Source: SCUD01 sp036824505
GTDB lineage: Bacteria; Pseudomonadota; Gammaproteobacteria; Steroidobacterales; Steroidobacteraceae
Length of the DNA stretch: 64,000 nucleotides
Direction of reading: 5' to 3'
Assembly: GCA_036824505.1 (NCBI GenBank)
Contig: DAITAA010000011.1
Span: forward strand, 1 to 64,000
This document shows, piece after piece, positions 1 to 8,082 of this stretch. The translations under genes were made by a program, and so were the position numbers. Positions within the stretch are counted from its first letter, which is position 1; every line of letters starts with the position of its first letter. The notes beneath the pieces were generated by a model. That model had not been told where the DNA came from. It saw only the letters and a program-made list of their open reading frames with translations, and made no database searches.

Positions 1-564
1 TCAGCCTCTGGCGCAACTCCGGTACCGGAAACAGCCGGTGATGTGATCGTTCACGACGCCGACCGCCTGCATGAAAGCGTAGCAGATCGTCGTGCCGACG
101 AAGCGGAATCCCCTGCGTTTCAGTTCCTTGCTCAGCGAGTCAGACAGGTCGGTGCGCGCAGGGACCTGCGTCGAAGACCGCCGGCGATTGACCAGCGGTT
201 TTCCGCCCACGAAGTCCCAAAGGAATGTATTGAATGCGCCGAATTCCCGTTGCACCGCCAGGAAAGCCTTCGCGTTGGCAACTGTGCTTTCGATCTTGAG
301 CTGGTTGCGCACGATGCCGGCATTGCTCATGAGCTTCCGGCAACGGGCCGGCGTGAAGCGGGCAACACGGCGCGGATCGAAGCCTGCGAACGCCTCGCGG
401 TAGCCGTCGCGCTTGATCAGGATCGTCTCCCAGCTGAGGCCCGCCTGTGCGCCTTCCAGCGTGATGAACTCGAACAGCACGCGATCATCGTGCACGGGCA
501 CGCCCCATTCGGCGTCGTGATAGGCGATGCAGGCCGGCGTGCGGGCCCAGGCGCAGCGCTTCAT
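1..564 (-). CDS. tag: DNA-3-methyladenine glycosylase I
   Basis: Base-excision repair enzyme that removes 3-methyladenine from alkylated DNA. The 187-residue length matches the family. Cys4, His16, His174 and Cys178 fit the four zinc-snap ligands of E. coli Tag, and Glu37 and Trp45 fit its base-recognition residues. The ATG at 564 overlaps the TGA of the upstream acetyltransferase (ATGA), so it is the last gene of a four-gene minus-strand cluster. The TGA lies at bases 1-3, so the gene is complete but ends exactly at the window edge. Identification is confident. Confidence 0.95.
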   Translation of the reverse strand: MKRCAWARTPACIAYHDAEWGVPVHDDRVLFEFITLEGAQAGLSWETILIKRDGYREAFAGFDPRRVARFTPARCRKLMSNAGIVRNQLKIESTVANAKAFLAVQREFGAFNTFLWDFVGGKPLVNRRRSSTQVPARTDLSDSLSKELKRRGFRFVGTTICYAFMQAVGVVNDHITGCFRYRSCARG

Positions 565-1067
565 GGTTCGGAGGCGAACAACCGAAGCTCAGTCGGGTCG
601 TCGCCGAGAAGGAGCATCCGCTCGAAACGAAAGCCCAGCTTGCCGAGCAGCCTGATCGACAATTCATTGTCCACCGAGGTAATCGCCAGGATGCGGCCGA
701 CGCCGAGCGCGCCGCGCGCCTGCCGCATGACCGCGTCCGCCGCCTCGTGCGCGTAGCCTTTCGACCAGTAGGCCGGCAATAGCGAAAAACCGAGGTCCGG
801 CTCCGGCAATGTGTCGCGTTTCAGCACGCCGCAAATCCCGATCGGAGTGTCGTCAGCCTTGAGTCCGACCCGCAGCAGGCCATAGCCGTAGCGTGCATAG
901 CTTGCCACAGGGCCATCCTGGATATAGCGGCGCGCATCGTCAGTCGTGCGCACGCCGCGATCGCCGATGTAGCGAAGGAAGGAAGGCTCGTTCAGCAGCC
1001 CACGAATGAACTCCGCATCGCGCTCGGCGAGCTGCGTCAGGACCAGGCGCCCGGTTTCCAGCACCAT
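561..1067 (-). CDS. GNAT family N-acetyltransferase (RimJ/RimL-like)
   Basis: A 168-residue acetyl-CoA-dependent acetyltransferase. The N-terminus (METGRL-type, here MVLETGRLVL) and the motif WSKGYAHEA followed by SVDNELSIRLLGKLGF are typical of the RimJ/RimL branch, which acetylates protein N-termini or small amines; the substrate cannot be read from sequence. The frame stays open upstream to 1361, but residues before the ATG at 1067 do not resemble GNAT proteins and overlap the next gene, so 1067 is taken as start. It overlaps tag by 4 nt and follows the next GNAT gene by 19 nt. Confidence 0.85.
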   Translation of the reverse strand: MVLETGRLVLTQLAERDAEFIRGLLNEPSFLRYIGDRGVRTTDDARRYIQDGPVASYARYGYGLLRVGLKADDTPIGICGVLKRDTLPEPDLGFSLLPAYWSKGYAHEAADAVMRQARGALGVGRILAITSVDNELSIRLLGKLGFRFERMLLLGDDPTELRLFASEP

Positions 1068-1086
1068 TACGGGGTGGCCATCGGTG

Positions 1087-1773
1087 CTAGTGGTCCTTGG
1101 CCTTGTGCAGCAACCACAGCGGCAGGTTTGCGCGATCCACGAATCCCAACTGGCGGTAGACGGCGATGGCGCGGACATTGTCATGGTAGACGTGCAGGAA
1201 CGGCACGAAGCCGCGCTCGAAGGCGCCGCGGCAGACCAGTGAAACCAGGCGTTTTGCATGGCCACGGCCCGTGTAGTCAGGATGCGTACAGACTGCGCTG
1301 ATCTCCTGGAATCCGTCGAGCCGCATTCGTTCGCCCGCCATCGCCGCGAGCCGCCTGCCATCGTAAATTCCGAGATAGCGCCCCATTTCCAGCGTACGGG
1401 GCCGGAAGAAACCCGGGAACACGAGTGCAGTCAGGGCCAGCATGTCGTCGCGCTGCATCGCGGACATCTCGGTCACCGGGGGACCCCGAATATCGGCAGG
1501 CGGCAGGTCACAGATCATCTGCAGGCAGGGTCTCTGCGGTTCAAGCGTCCAGCCGGGCGGGGATTCGGGCGCCACGCCCACGAGGTACACGGACTCGCGA
1601 TCTTCGAGCAGGCTCGCGAGCTGCATGCCGGAGCGGCCCGGTTCAGCACCAACCGCGGCAAATGGCGCAACCGCGGGTGGGTACTTCGCGGCGCCCGGCG
1701 CCGTGATCGCAAGCGGGGCATGCTGCGTCGCCAGCGAATGCCAGACAGGATTGTCCAGGGTATTGGCAGTCAC
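1087..1773 (-). CDS. GNAT family N-acetyltransferase
   Basis: A 228-residue protein with a C-terminal GNAT fold of the FR47 type: the stretch AVCTHPDYTGRGHAKRLVS carries the acetyl-CoA-binding RGxG-like loop, and NVRAIAVYRQLGF is the usual helix 4/strand 7 signature. The N-terminal 100 residues are less conserved and may be a degenerate second GNAT half. The start is a GTG at 1773, 13 nt after the VIT gene stop, so both are probably in one transcript. The substrate is unknown. Confidence 0.82.
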   Translation of the reverse strand: MTANTLDNPVWHSLATQHAPLAITAPGAAKYPPAVAPFAAVGAEPGRSGMQLASLLEDRESVYLVGVAPESPPGWTLEPQRPCLQMICDLPPADIRGPPVTEMSAMQRDDMLALTALVFPGFFRPRTLEMGRYLGIYDGRRLAAMAGERMRLDGFQEISAVCTHPDYTGRGHAKRLVSLVCRGAFERGFVPFLHVYHDNVRAIAVYRQLGFVDRANLPLWLLHKAKDH

Positions 1774-1786
1774 GCCGTCCAGCCGT

Positions 1787-2476
1787 TCAGGCAGTGACGC
1801 CGAACAGGCTCCCGACTGCGGCCGTCAGGGCCATGGCCAGCGCACCCCAGAATGTCACGCGGATGGTACCCGTGGAGATTCGTGCGCCGCCGACCTTGGC
1901 CGCGATACCGCCGAGAATCGCCAGGAATGCGAGCGACAGTATCGCGACCAGCCAGACCATCATCGCCTGCGGCACGGCGACGACGGTCGCAAGCGGCAGT
2001 GCGGCGCCGACCGCGAAGGAGAGGGCGGAGGCGAATGCGGCCTGTATGGGCCGCGCCTTCATGATCTCCGAGATGCCAAGTTCGTCGCGCGCGTGTGCAC
2101 CAAGCGCGTCATGAGCCATCAATTGATCTGAAACCTGCGACGCCAGGGCAGGATCGAGCCCGCGCTCGACGTAAATTGCAGCGAGTTCGCGCTGCTCCGC
2201 TTCGACGTCGGTTTCAAGTTCCTTGCGCTCACGCGCGAGATCGGACCGCTCGGTGTCCGACTGCGAGCTGACCGAAACGTATTCGCCGGCCGCCATGGAC
2301 ATTGCGCCGGCTGCGAGACCGGCGGTGCCGGCGATCAGCACGGCGCTGCGGGTGGCACCGGCAGCGGCAACGCCGATCACAAGGCTCGCGGTGGAAACGA
2401 TGCCATCGTTGGCGCCCAGCACCGCTGCGCGCAACCAGCCGACACGACTGGATTTGTGCCATTCACCGTGACGCAT
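1787..2476 (-). CDS. VIT1/CCC1-family Fe2+/Mn2+ transporter
   Basis: A 229-residue integral membrane protein of the VIT1/CCC1 family, which moves ferrous iron or manganese out of the cytoplasm. Visible hallmarks are LGANDGIVSTASLVIGVA in the first membrane helix, then AGAMSMAAGEYVSVSSQ in the second, a charged cytoplasmic segment (about residues 70-110, rich in Glu, the metal-binding region in the family), and three more hydrophobic helices. It is the first gene of the cluster leading to tag. No Fur-like site was recognised upstream. Confidence 0.92.
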   Translation of the reverse strand: MRHGEWHKSSRVGWLRAAVLGANDGIVSTASLVIGVAAAGATRSAVLIAGTAGLAAGAMSMAAGEYVSVSSQSDTERSDLARERKELETDVEAEQRELAAIYVERGLDPALASQVSDQLMAHDALGAHARDELGISEIMKARPIQAAFASALSFAVGAALPLATVVAVPQAMMVWLVAILSLAFLAILGGIAAKVGGARISTGTIRVTFWGALAMALTAAVGSLFGVTA

Positions 2477-2542
2477 GAATCTTCCTGCCTCTGCGCGGGC
2501 GGGCCAACTGGGGGCCGATAGCTCCAGATTCGGCTTCGGGAG

Positions 2543-2767
2543 TCATGGTTTGCGGCCGACAACCAGCAACGGCACGCCGGCGGCGATCGCGCCGATGCTA
2601 GCCCATTTCGGTACTTCGATTACGTCCTTTTCCTTGTACGACAATTGCAGGCTCCCGAGACTGGCCTCGTGCTTGTCTTTCGTATACGTGAACTCACCGT
2701 AGTTCGGGCCGAGGGCGCCTGCGGCGACCAGCAGGACGCCTGCCATTGGCTTGATCCAGTTCTTCAT
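2543..2767 (-). CDS. Small two-helix membrane protein, last gene of the arginine operon
   Basis: A 74-residue protein with hydrophobic segments at about residues 6-20 and 55-70, separated by a charged region (TKDKHEASLGSLQLSYKEKD). I recall similar short proteins only as hypotheticals. Its ATG overlaps the argH stop (ATGA), so it is translationally coupled to arginine biosynthesis. A link to arginine metabolism is inferred from position only. Confidence 0.65.
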   Translation of the reverse strand: MKNWIKPMAGVLLVAAGALGPNYGEFTYTKDKHEASLGSLQLSYKEKDVIEVPKWASIGAIAAGVPLLVVGRKP

Positions 2768-3966
2768 GACCGACCTCTGCTTTCTCTGTCAATTTCTTCG
2801 GCGACACGGCGATAGGCGTCGCGAAACGGAATTCTCTCCTTGACGGCCAGCTCATTTGCGCGCGCAGCGGCCTGTATCGACGGGTCGAGCCGGATGTTTT
2901 CCGGCCGGAACCGCAGGCCCGCGAGTGCCGCCGGCAGCACGCCGAGAACCTGTGAGCAGACGTCGATGCCGCGAAAGAGCGGCGCCTTGATCAGCTGCAA
3001 GTCCCGGTTGTACCCGGATGGCAGGCGCGAGTAAACACTGAGGGCCTCGATGAGGCATGCAAGCGCAGTGGCGGACCGGCCACGGATCAGCTCGAGGACG
3101 TCCGGATTCCGCTTCTGCGGCATGATCGAAGACCCAGTGGTCATTTCCGCCGGCAGTTCGACAAAGGCAAATTCGCGCGTGCAGAAGAGCAGCAGATCCG
3201 TCGCCAGCCGGCCGAGATCCTGCATCAGGAGGGTCACCTCGAACAGCAATTGGGATTCCGCCTTCCCCCGCGACAGCTGGACCGCGGTGACTGGCTCCTG
3301 CACGTCATCGAATCCCAGGCGCTGCCGCGTCGCTTCGCGCGAAACCGCAAGATTGGGCGTGCCATAGCCCGCCGCCGACCCGAGCGGGTTGCGGTTGATG
3401 CGTCGCAACGTCTGGCGGATGCCCTGGGCGTCGTCGCGGATTTCGGTGGCAAAACCCCGCGCCCACCAATCGACGGAACTCGGCATCGCCTGCTGCATGT
3501 GCGTATAGCCGGGCAGTGCAATCTTGCCCTGGTGTGCAGCGAGCGCAAGCAACGCGTCGGCGACCGCATCGGCGGCGGCCGCGAGTTCCGCGACCACGTC
3601 GCGCATATAAAGCCGGAGTGCGGCCAGCACCTGGTCATTTCGCGAGCGCCCGAGGTGAATGCGCGCGCCGGCCTGTCCGATACGCTCGGTCAGGCGAACT
3701 TCAAGCGCCGTCTGGCCATCTTCCTGGTCCAGCGGCACGCTCCATTCGCCGCAGGCATGAGCCGCGCCAATCGCCATCAGGCCATCGCGGATCTTCACGA
3801 GGTCCCCGGCGGAAAGCAGATGCGCCTCGGCCAGCATTTCGGCGTGGGCGATCGACGCGCGCACGTCGTAAGAGACCAGGCGGTCATCGAGCGCATGATC
3901 GTCACCGGCCGTGAATTCGAGTACGCGGCGGTCCAGTGGCGTGCCCTTGTCCCACAGCCTGCTCAC
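2764..3966 (-). CDS. argH: Argininosuccinate lyase
   Basis: Cleaves argininosuccinate to arginine and fumarate, the last step of arginine synthesis. The fumarase/aspartase signature GSSIMPQKRNPD is intact, with the catalytic serine in GSS, and the general-base histidine region is present as PGYTHMQ. HLGRSRNDQV is also canonical. At 400 residues it is shorter than E. coli ArgH (about 457) and Xanthomonas ArgH (about 430): it stops soon after VKERIPFRDAYRRVAEE, so the C-terminal tail is missing. The middle (GSAAGYGTPNLAVSREATR) resembles the Xanthomonas form. The ATG overlaps the argB stop by 4 nt. Confidence 0.95.
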   Translation of the reverse strand: MSRLWDKGTPLDRRVLEFTAGDDHALDDRLVSYDVRASIAHAEMLAEAHLLSAGDLVKIRDGLMAIGAAHACGEWSVPLDQEDGQTALEVRLTERIGQAGARIHLGRSRNDQVLAALRLYMRDVVAELAAAADAVADALLALAAHQGKIALPGYTHMQQAMPSSVDWWARGFATEIRDDAQGIRQTLRRINRNPLGSAAGYGTPNLAVSREATRQRLGFDDVQEPVTAVQLSRGKAESQLLFEVTLLMQDLGRLATDLLLFCTREFAFVELPAEMTTGSSIMPQKRNPDVLELIRGRSATALACLIEALSVYSRLPSGYNRDLQLIKAPLFRGIDVCSQVLGVLPAALAGLRFRPENIRLDPSIQAAARANELAVKERIPFRDAYRRVAEEIDRESRGRS

Positions 3967-4901
3967 GAGGCGATTGCTTCCGGATGCTGCTCGGCGGGCG
4001 TCATCGCCTTGATGTCCGCAACGATCATCGTGCCGGTGCCCTCGTTGGTGAAGACTTCGGCAAGCACACTGTCGCGCACCCGGAATGAAATCACGTGCAC
4101 GCGGCGCACACCACCACGGATTGCCGACTCGATCGCAGTGGCCTTTGGCAACATGCCGTCCTCGAGGCTACCGGCCTTTTGCAGGCGCTTGAGCCCGGCG
4201 AGATCCGTGTAGGACACGAGTGAGCGCGGGTCATCGGAGCGCTCGAGAATGCCGGGTGCGCCGGTGCAGATGATCAGCTTCTCGGCGCCGAGCGCTGCGC
4301 CGATGGCTGCCGCGACGGTGTCGGCGTTGATATTCAGCACGCAGCCGGAGTCATCGGCCGACAGCGGGCTCACGACCGGCATCAGGCCCGCATCGAGTTG
4401 CTTGCGCAACACGGTTGTGTCGATCGAGACGATGTCGCCGACGTAGCCGTAGTCCACGGCTTCGCCGTCCACTTTCACCGGCGGACGGCGAATGGCACGC
4501 ACGAGCCCCGCATCCACGCCCGAGAGACCAACCGCCTCGATGCCGACCTCGCGGCAGGTTGCGAGAATTCGCGTGTTGATGAGGCCGCTCAACACCATCG
4601 TCGTCGCGTCGATGGATCTATCGTCGGTGACACGGCGTCCGCCCACCATGCGCGGTTCGATGCCGAGCGAGCGCTGCATCTCGTCGAGCTGCGGCCCGCC
4701 GCCGTGCACCAGCACGACGCGGATTCCAAGGTGATGCAGGATCGCGATCTGCTCTATCAGGCCGCGGGTGTCCGCAGCATTGCCGAAGACGGCTCCGCCT
4801 GCCTTGATCACGAAGATCTTGCCCTTGTAGAGCCGGATATAGGGCGCGGCGCCGCGAAGTGCGGCGATCACGGCGGACTGGTCGATGCGGTGGTTCACCA
4901 T
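3963..4901 (-). CDS. argB: Acetylglutamate kinase, kinase domain only
   Basis: Phosphorylates N-acetylglutamate in the second step of arginine synthesis. The amino-acid-kinase fold is complete in 312 residues: VIKAGGAVFG (catalytic Lys33), VLVHGGGPQLDEM, LNINADTVAAAIGAAL and LEDGMLPKATAIESA. In Xanthomonas the kinase is fused to a C-terminal GNAT domain that acts as N-acetylglutamate synthase. Here the protein ends soon after the kinase core (EGTGTMIVADI), so the acetylation step must come from elsewhere. A GAGGAG ribosome site precedes the ATG at 4901, 19 nt after argF'. Confidence 0.96.
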   Translation of the reverse strand: MVNHRIDQSAVIAALRGAAPYIRLYKGKIFVIKAGGAVFGNAADTRGLIEQIAILHHLGIRVVLVHGGGPQLDEMQRSLGIEPRMVGGRRVTDDRSIDATTMVLSGLINTRILATCREVGIEAVGLSGVDAGLVRAIRRPPVKVDGEAVDYGYVGDIVSIDTTVLRKQLDAGLMPVVSPLSADDSGCVLNINADTVAAAIGAALGAEKLIICTGAPGILERSDDPRSLVSYTDLAGLKRLQKAGSLEDGMLPKATAIESAIRGGVRRVHVISFRVRDSVLAEVFTNEGTGTMIVADIKAMTPAEQHPEAIAS

Positions 4902-4920
4902 CTCGTCTGGGCTCCTCGTT

Positions 4921-5940
4921 TCAGTGCAGCTGGCCGGCGGGCGTGCCGCTGAGCAGGCGGTAGAGTATGGCCATCTGTACGATCAGTCGATTGTGGGCCT
5001 GACTCAGCACCCGGCTGCGCGGCCCGTCAAGCACTGCGTCGGCAATTGCGACGTTACGCCGCACGGGCAGGCAATGCATGAGATGGCAATCCGGCGCGGC
5101 ATTCTGGAACCACGACTCCTGGATCATCCAGTCGCCAAGACCGCTGCGCGCCCGGGCCTCGGCTTCCGCATCGCCATAGCGCTCCGCCGAGCCCCATTCC
5201 TTCGCATAAACCACCTGTGCGCCGGCGAGAGCGGCGGAGCGGTCGTCGGTCTCGTTGACGCTCCCGCCCGATCCGGCGGCGGCGCGGCGCGCCTTGTCCA
5301 TGATCGAATCTGGCAGTGCAAATCCTCGCGGGCGCAATACCACGACGTCCATGCCGCGTAATGCCGCCATATGCACCACGGCTGCCGGCACGGCGAGCGG
5401 CAGTGCGCGCGGGTGATTGACCCAGGACAATACGAAGCGGCCCCGGTGCGGCACCTTCAGGTCATCAAGGGTCTTCCAGTCGGCAAGGGCCTGGCAGGGG
5501 TGATTGGCCGCCGACTCGAGATTGATCAGCGGGCGCCGGCATAGCGATGCGATGTTGTTGAAGTTCTGCTCCGCGAGATCGGCTGCAAGGTCGCGTCCCT
5601 CCGCAAATACCCGCACACCCAGCGCATCGCAATAGGAATCGAGAACGGGGATTGCTTCGCGGATGTGCTCGGCTGCGCTTCCGGTCATCGTGACGCCCAG
5701 GCGGGTCTCGAGCTGCCAGCTGCCGCTGCCTGGCGTGATGACGAACGAGTCGCCGCCCAGACGCGCCATCGCAACCTGCATCGAGGCGAGTGTCCGCAGC
5801 GAAGGATTGAAGAACAGCAGGCCCAGCATGCGGCCCTCGAGCGCCGTTGGCTGAGGTCGTTCACGCAGGCGTTCGGCAAGGGCGAGCAGATCCACGACCT
5901 CGTCGCGCTGGAAATCCGCAAGATCGAGGAAGTTCCTCAT
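4921..5940 (-). CDS. argF': N-acetylornithine carbamoyltransferase
   Basis: Transfers carbamoyl phosphate to N-acetylornithine to give N-acetylcitrulline. With the ATG at 5940 the length is 339 residues, the size I recall for Xanthomonas AOTCase. FFNPSLRT (SLRT 47-50) is the carbamoyl-phosphate site and HCLPVRRN the C-terminal loop. Glu91 falls where AOTCases carry Glu, while succinylornithine enzymes carry Pro (from memory). Because carbamoylation uses the acetylated substrate, a deacetylase acting on acetylcitrulline is required, and none is in the window. An in-frame ATG at 5985 would overlap argC; 5940 lies 1 nt after the argC stop and is preferred. Confidence 0.9.
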   Translation of the reverse strand: MRNFLDLADFQRDEVVDLLALAERLRERPQPTALEGRMLGLLFFNPSLRTLASMQVAMARLGGDSFVITPGSGSWQLETRLGVTMTGSAAEHIREAIPVLDSYCDALGVRVFAEGRDLAADLAEQNFNNIASLCRRPLINLESAANHPCQALADWKTLDDLKVPHRGRFVLSWVNHPRALPLAVPAAVVHMAALRGMDVVVLRPRGFALPDSIMDKARRAAAGSGGSVNETDDRSAALAGAQVVYAKEWGSAERYGDAEAEARARSGLGDWMIQESWFQNAAPDCHLMHCLPVRRNVAIADAVLDGPRSRVLSQAHNRLIVQMAILYRLLSGTPAGQLH

Positions 5941-5941
5941 C

Positions 5942-7003
5942 TCAGGTCCAGCCGGGAGCGGGCGCGGCCAGGCCGTCGGATTCATCGAAGCCGAGCAGGC
6001 GATTCATCCACTGCACCGCGCCGCCGGCTGCGCCCTTCACCAGGTTGTCGATGACGGACATCACGACGATCGTCTTGCCGTCGGCGGCGGCGGACAGATG
6101 CGCGTAGTTGCTGGCGACGACGTCCTTCATGCGCGGCGGCTCATCGAGCACGCGCACGAATGGGCGATTTGCGTAGAAGCCGCGCAGCGCCGCGATGGCC
6201 GCAGCGGTGTCGAGCGGTTTCTTCAGCCTCGCGTGCACCGTCGCGTGGATGCCGCGCGCGAATGGCCCGGAATGCGGCACGAACGCGAAGTGGCCATCCT
6301 GTCCCGAGGCGGCGCGCGCAAGCGCCGTGATCTCGGACGCGTGACGGTGGGTCAGTGCGTTATAGGCGTAGAGATCGCTGTGGCGCTGCGGATGGTGAGT
6401 ACCCGCGATCGGGCTGCGTCCTGCGCCGGTGCTGCCCGTTACCGCTGAAACGTAGATCTGCGGCTCGACGAGAGCGAGGGCGAGCAGCGGAACTGATGCG
6501 AGCAGCGTCGCGGTGCTGAGGCAGCCCGGATGGGCGACGTGTGGTGTCGGGGCGCGGTCCAGATGCTCCGGCACCGCGCAGGTGAACTCTTTTGCGCGCG
6601 CAGGGGCGCCATGGGCGTGCTTGTAGACCCGCTCGTATTCCCGCAGATCCGCGTAACGGAAATCGGCGGAGATGTCGACGACGGTCGGTTTCGTACCGGC
6701 GGCCGCGGCGCGGGTGAGGAGGGCGTCCAGCAGTTTGTGCGAAACGCCGTGCGGCGCTGCCGCAAGCACTGCGGAGCGCGGCAGTTGCGCTGCCATTTCG
6801 ATCACTTGTTCGATCGAGGCGTATCGCAGTCCGCCGCAGGCCACGGCGAGGTGCGGAAATGCGTTTGCGACTGGCTCGCCTGGCTGGCTGTCTGAGGCGA
6901 TCGCGGCGAGTTCCAGGCGTGGATGGCCAAGTACGAGGCGCAGCAGTTCACCGGCCACGTAGCCGGTTCCACCCAGGATGATGGCAGGCAGGCGCGCGCT
7001 CAC
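5942..7003 (-). CDS. argC: N-acetyl-gamma-glutamyl-phosphate reductase
   Basis: NADPH-dependent reduction of N-acetylglutamyl phosphate to its semialdehyde. The N-terminal Rossmann motif LGGTGYVAGELLRL and the catalytic cysteine Cys161 in HPGCLSTATLL are intact, as is the histidine-containing HSGPFARGIHATV segment. The length of 353 residues is normal. The ATG overlaps the stop of the DUF1611 gene by 4 nt, so it is coupled to it. Confidence 0.95.
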   Translation of the reverse strand: MSARLPAIILGGTGYVAGELLRLVLGHPRLELAAIASDSQPGEPVANAFPHLAVACGGLRYASIEQVIEMAAQLPRSAVLAAAPHGVSHKLLDALLTRAAAAGTKPTVVDISADFRYADLREYERVYKHAHGAPARAKEFTCAVPEHLDRAPTPHVAHPGCLSTATLLASVPLLALALVEPQIYVSAVTGSTGAGRSPIAGTHHPQRHSDLYAYNALTHRHASEITALARAASGQDGHFAFVPHSGPFARGIHATVHARLKKPLDTAAAIAALRGFYANRPFVRVLDEPPRMKDVVASNYAHLSAAADGKTIVVMSVIDNLVKGAAGGAVQWMNRLLGFDESDGLAAPAPGWT

Positions 7004-8082
7004 TGCTCGAGCTCCCGCGAATGGGCAATCGCGTCAAGCCCGACGGCTGAAATCACGCAGTCGCCAAGTGCCGCGCCGCTGGTAATCGCATTGAAGGCCG
7101 GGACGCCAAGCTGCTCCCGGATGATGTCCACGCCCACGGAATTATCGGTGGACGGCCCGGTGACGACCACGGGCTCGATGCCGAAGCGGTCCCGCAAAAG
7201 CTTCACTCCACCCCAGGCGGCGACCGGGTCGTTGGCCGACAGCACGACTGCCGTCAGCGCCTTGCTGATGTCGGGCTCATCCAGTATGGCCTCCACGCCG
7301 TAGGCGCCCAGGATTCCATCGCCGAGCTCGAAAACGATGGCGTCGGGCTTGCCGGCTGCCATCTCGGTCAGCATCGTGCGCGTCAGCGCGGGCCCGTTCT
7401 TCGCGGTCGTCGTGACGACGCCGAAGTCGGTGAAAATCGCTGTGCGGCGCGCACCCGAGTCCTCCATCGCGAGAATGTCGCGGCGGAGCGAAACCCCGGT
7501 CGCCTTGAAGGCGTCGACCGTGAGCCCGCGATGCCGCATGCGCGAGATCATCGCGCAGGCCGCCGCGGTCTTGCCGGCCTCCATGCAGGTGCCGGCGAGC
7601 GCGATGACGGGCACGCCGGCAGTGTCGAGCGCGGCCGCGAGATCGAGCTTGCGCATGCCGGCACGGGCCGGCACGCCGATGCGCTCGCCGAGATAGGGGA
7701 AATGCAGCACGGAGCCGAGCACGCGGCAGTCAAAAGGCCGGCCTTTCTCGGGATTCGCGGAGTCGCAGACACCGAGTACGCCGCCGATGTTCAGCATCTG
7801 GATCACGTCGCCGGCTGCAAGCTTCTCGGGCATGTGCCCTGAGTAGCCGAACAGGGCTTTGCGGTGCCCGAGCGCGCCGACGACCACATTGCCGCGCGCG
7901 AGCTTCGCCATGCGGCCACTCGTGAGCTCGAGCGTGTTGTACTGCGCCTTGTCGGTCAGGATTTCGACCGCGAGCACGACACCCTCCTCGCAGGGGATAT
8001 CGGTCGAGATCCGCAGCTCGTGCGACAGCCCGCAGGCCTGCGTGACCGAAGCGATCTTGTCGACGATGATGGACTTCATCAT
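7000..8082 (-). CDS. DUF1611 (DgcN-type) protein inside the arginine operon; candidate N-acetylglutamate synthase
   Basis: A 360-residue DUF1611 protein. The N-terminal half (to about residue 135) is the family-specific domain with VVVGALGHRKALFGYSGHMP; the C-terminal half is a P-loop NTPase-like fold with GTCMEAGKT at 164-172. DUF1611 protein DgcN has been described as a D-glutamate N-acetyltransferase acting with the racemase DgcA in D-glutamate catabolism. Here the gene lies between argG and argC with 4-nt overlaps on both sides, and no DgcA is present. The operon lacks ArgA, ArgJ and an ArgB-fused GNAT. I infer that it makes N-acetylglutamate; the family assignment is firm, the role is not. 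Confidence 0.85.
   Translation of the reverse strand: MMKSIIVDKIASVTQACGLSHELRISTDIPCEEGVVLAVEILTDKAQYNTLELTSGRMAKLARGNVVVGALGHRKALFGYSGHMPEKLAAGDVIQMLNIGGVLGVCDSANPEKGRPFDCRVLGSVLHFPYLGERIGVPARAGMRKLDLAAALDTAGVPVIALAGTCMEAGKTAAACAMISRMRHRGLTVDAFKATGVSLRRDILAMEDSGARRTAIFTDFGVVTTTAKNGPALTRTMLTEMAAGKPDAIVFELGDGILGAYGVEAILDEPDISKALTAVVLSANDPVAAWGGVKLLRDRFGIEPVVVTGPSTDNSVGVDIIREQLGVPAFNAITSGAALGDCVISAVGLDAIAHSRELEQ

Noticed and set aside
561..1361. Extended 266-residue form of the first GNAT protein
   Set aside because: Residues upstream of 1067 are an out-of-frame shadow of the neighbouring GNAT gene.
3250..4212. Plus-strand frame of 320 codons opposite argH and argB
   Set aside because: No domain or motif, no ribosome site, and both opposite genes are firmly identified.
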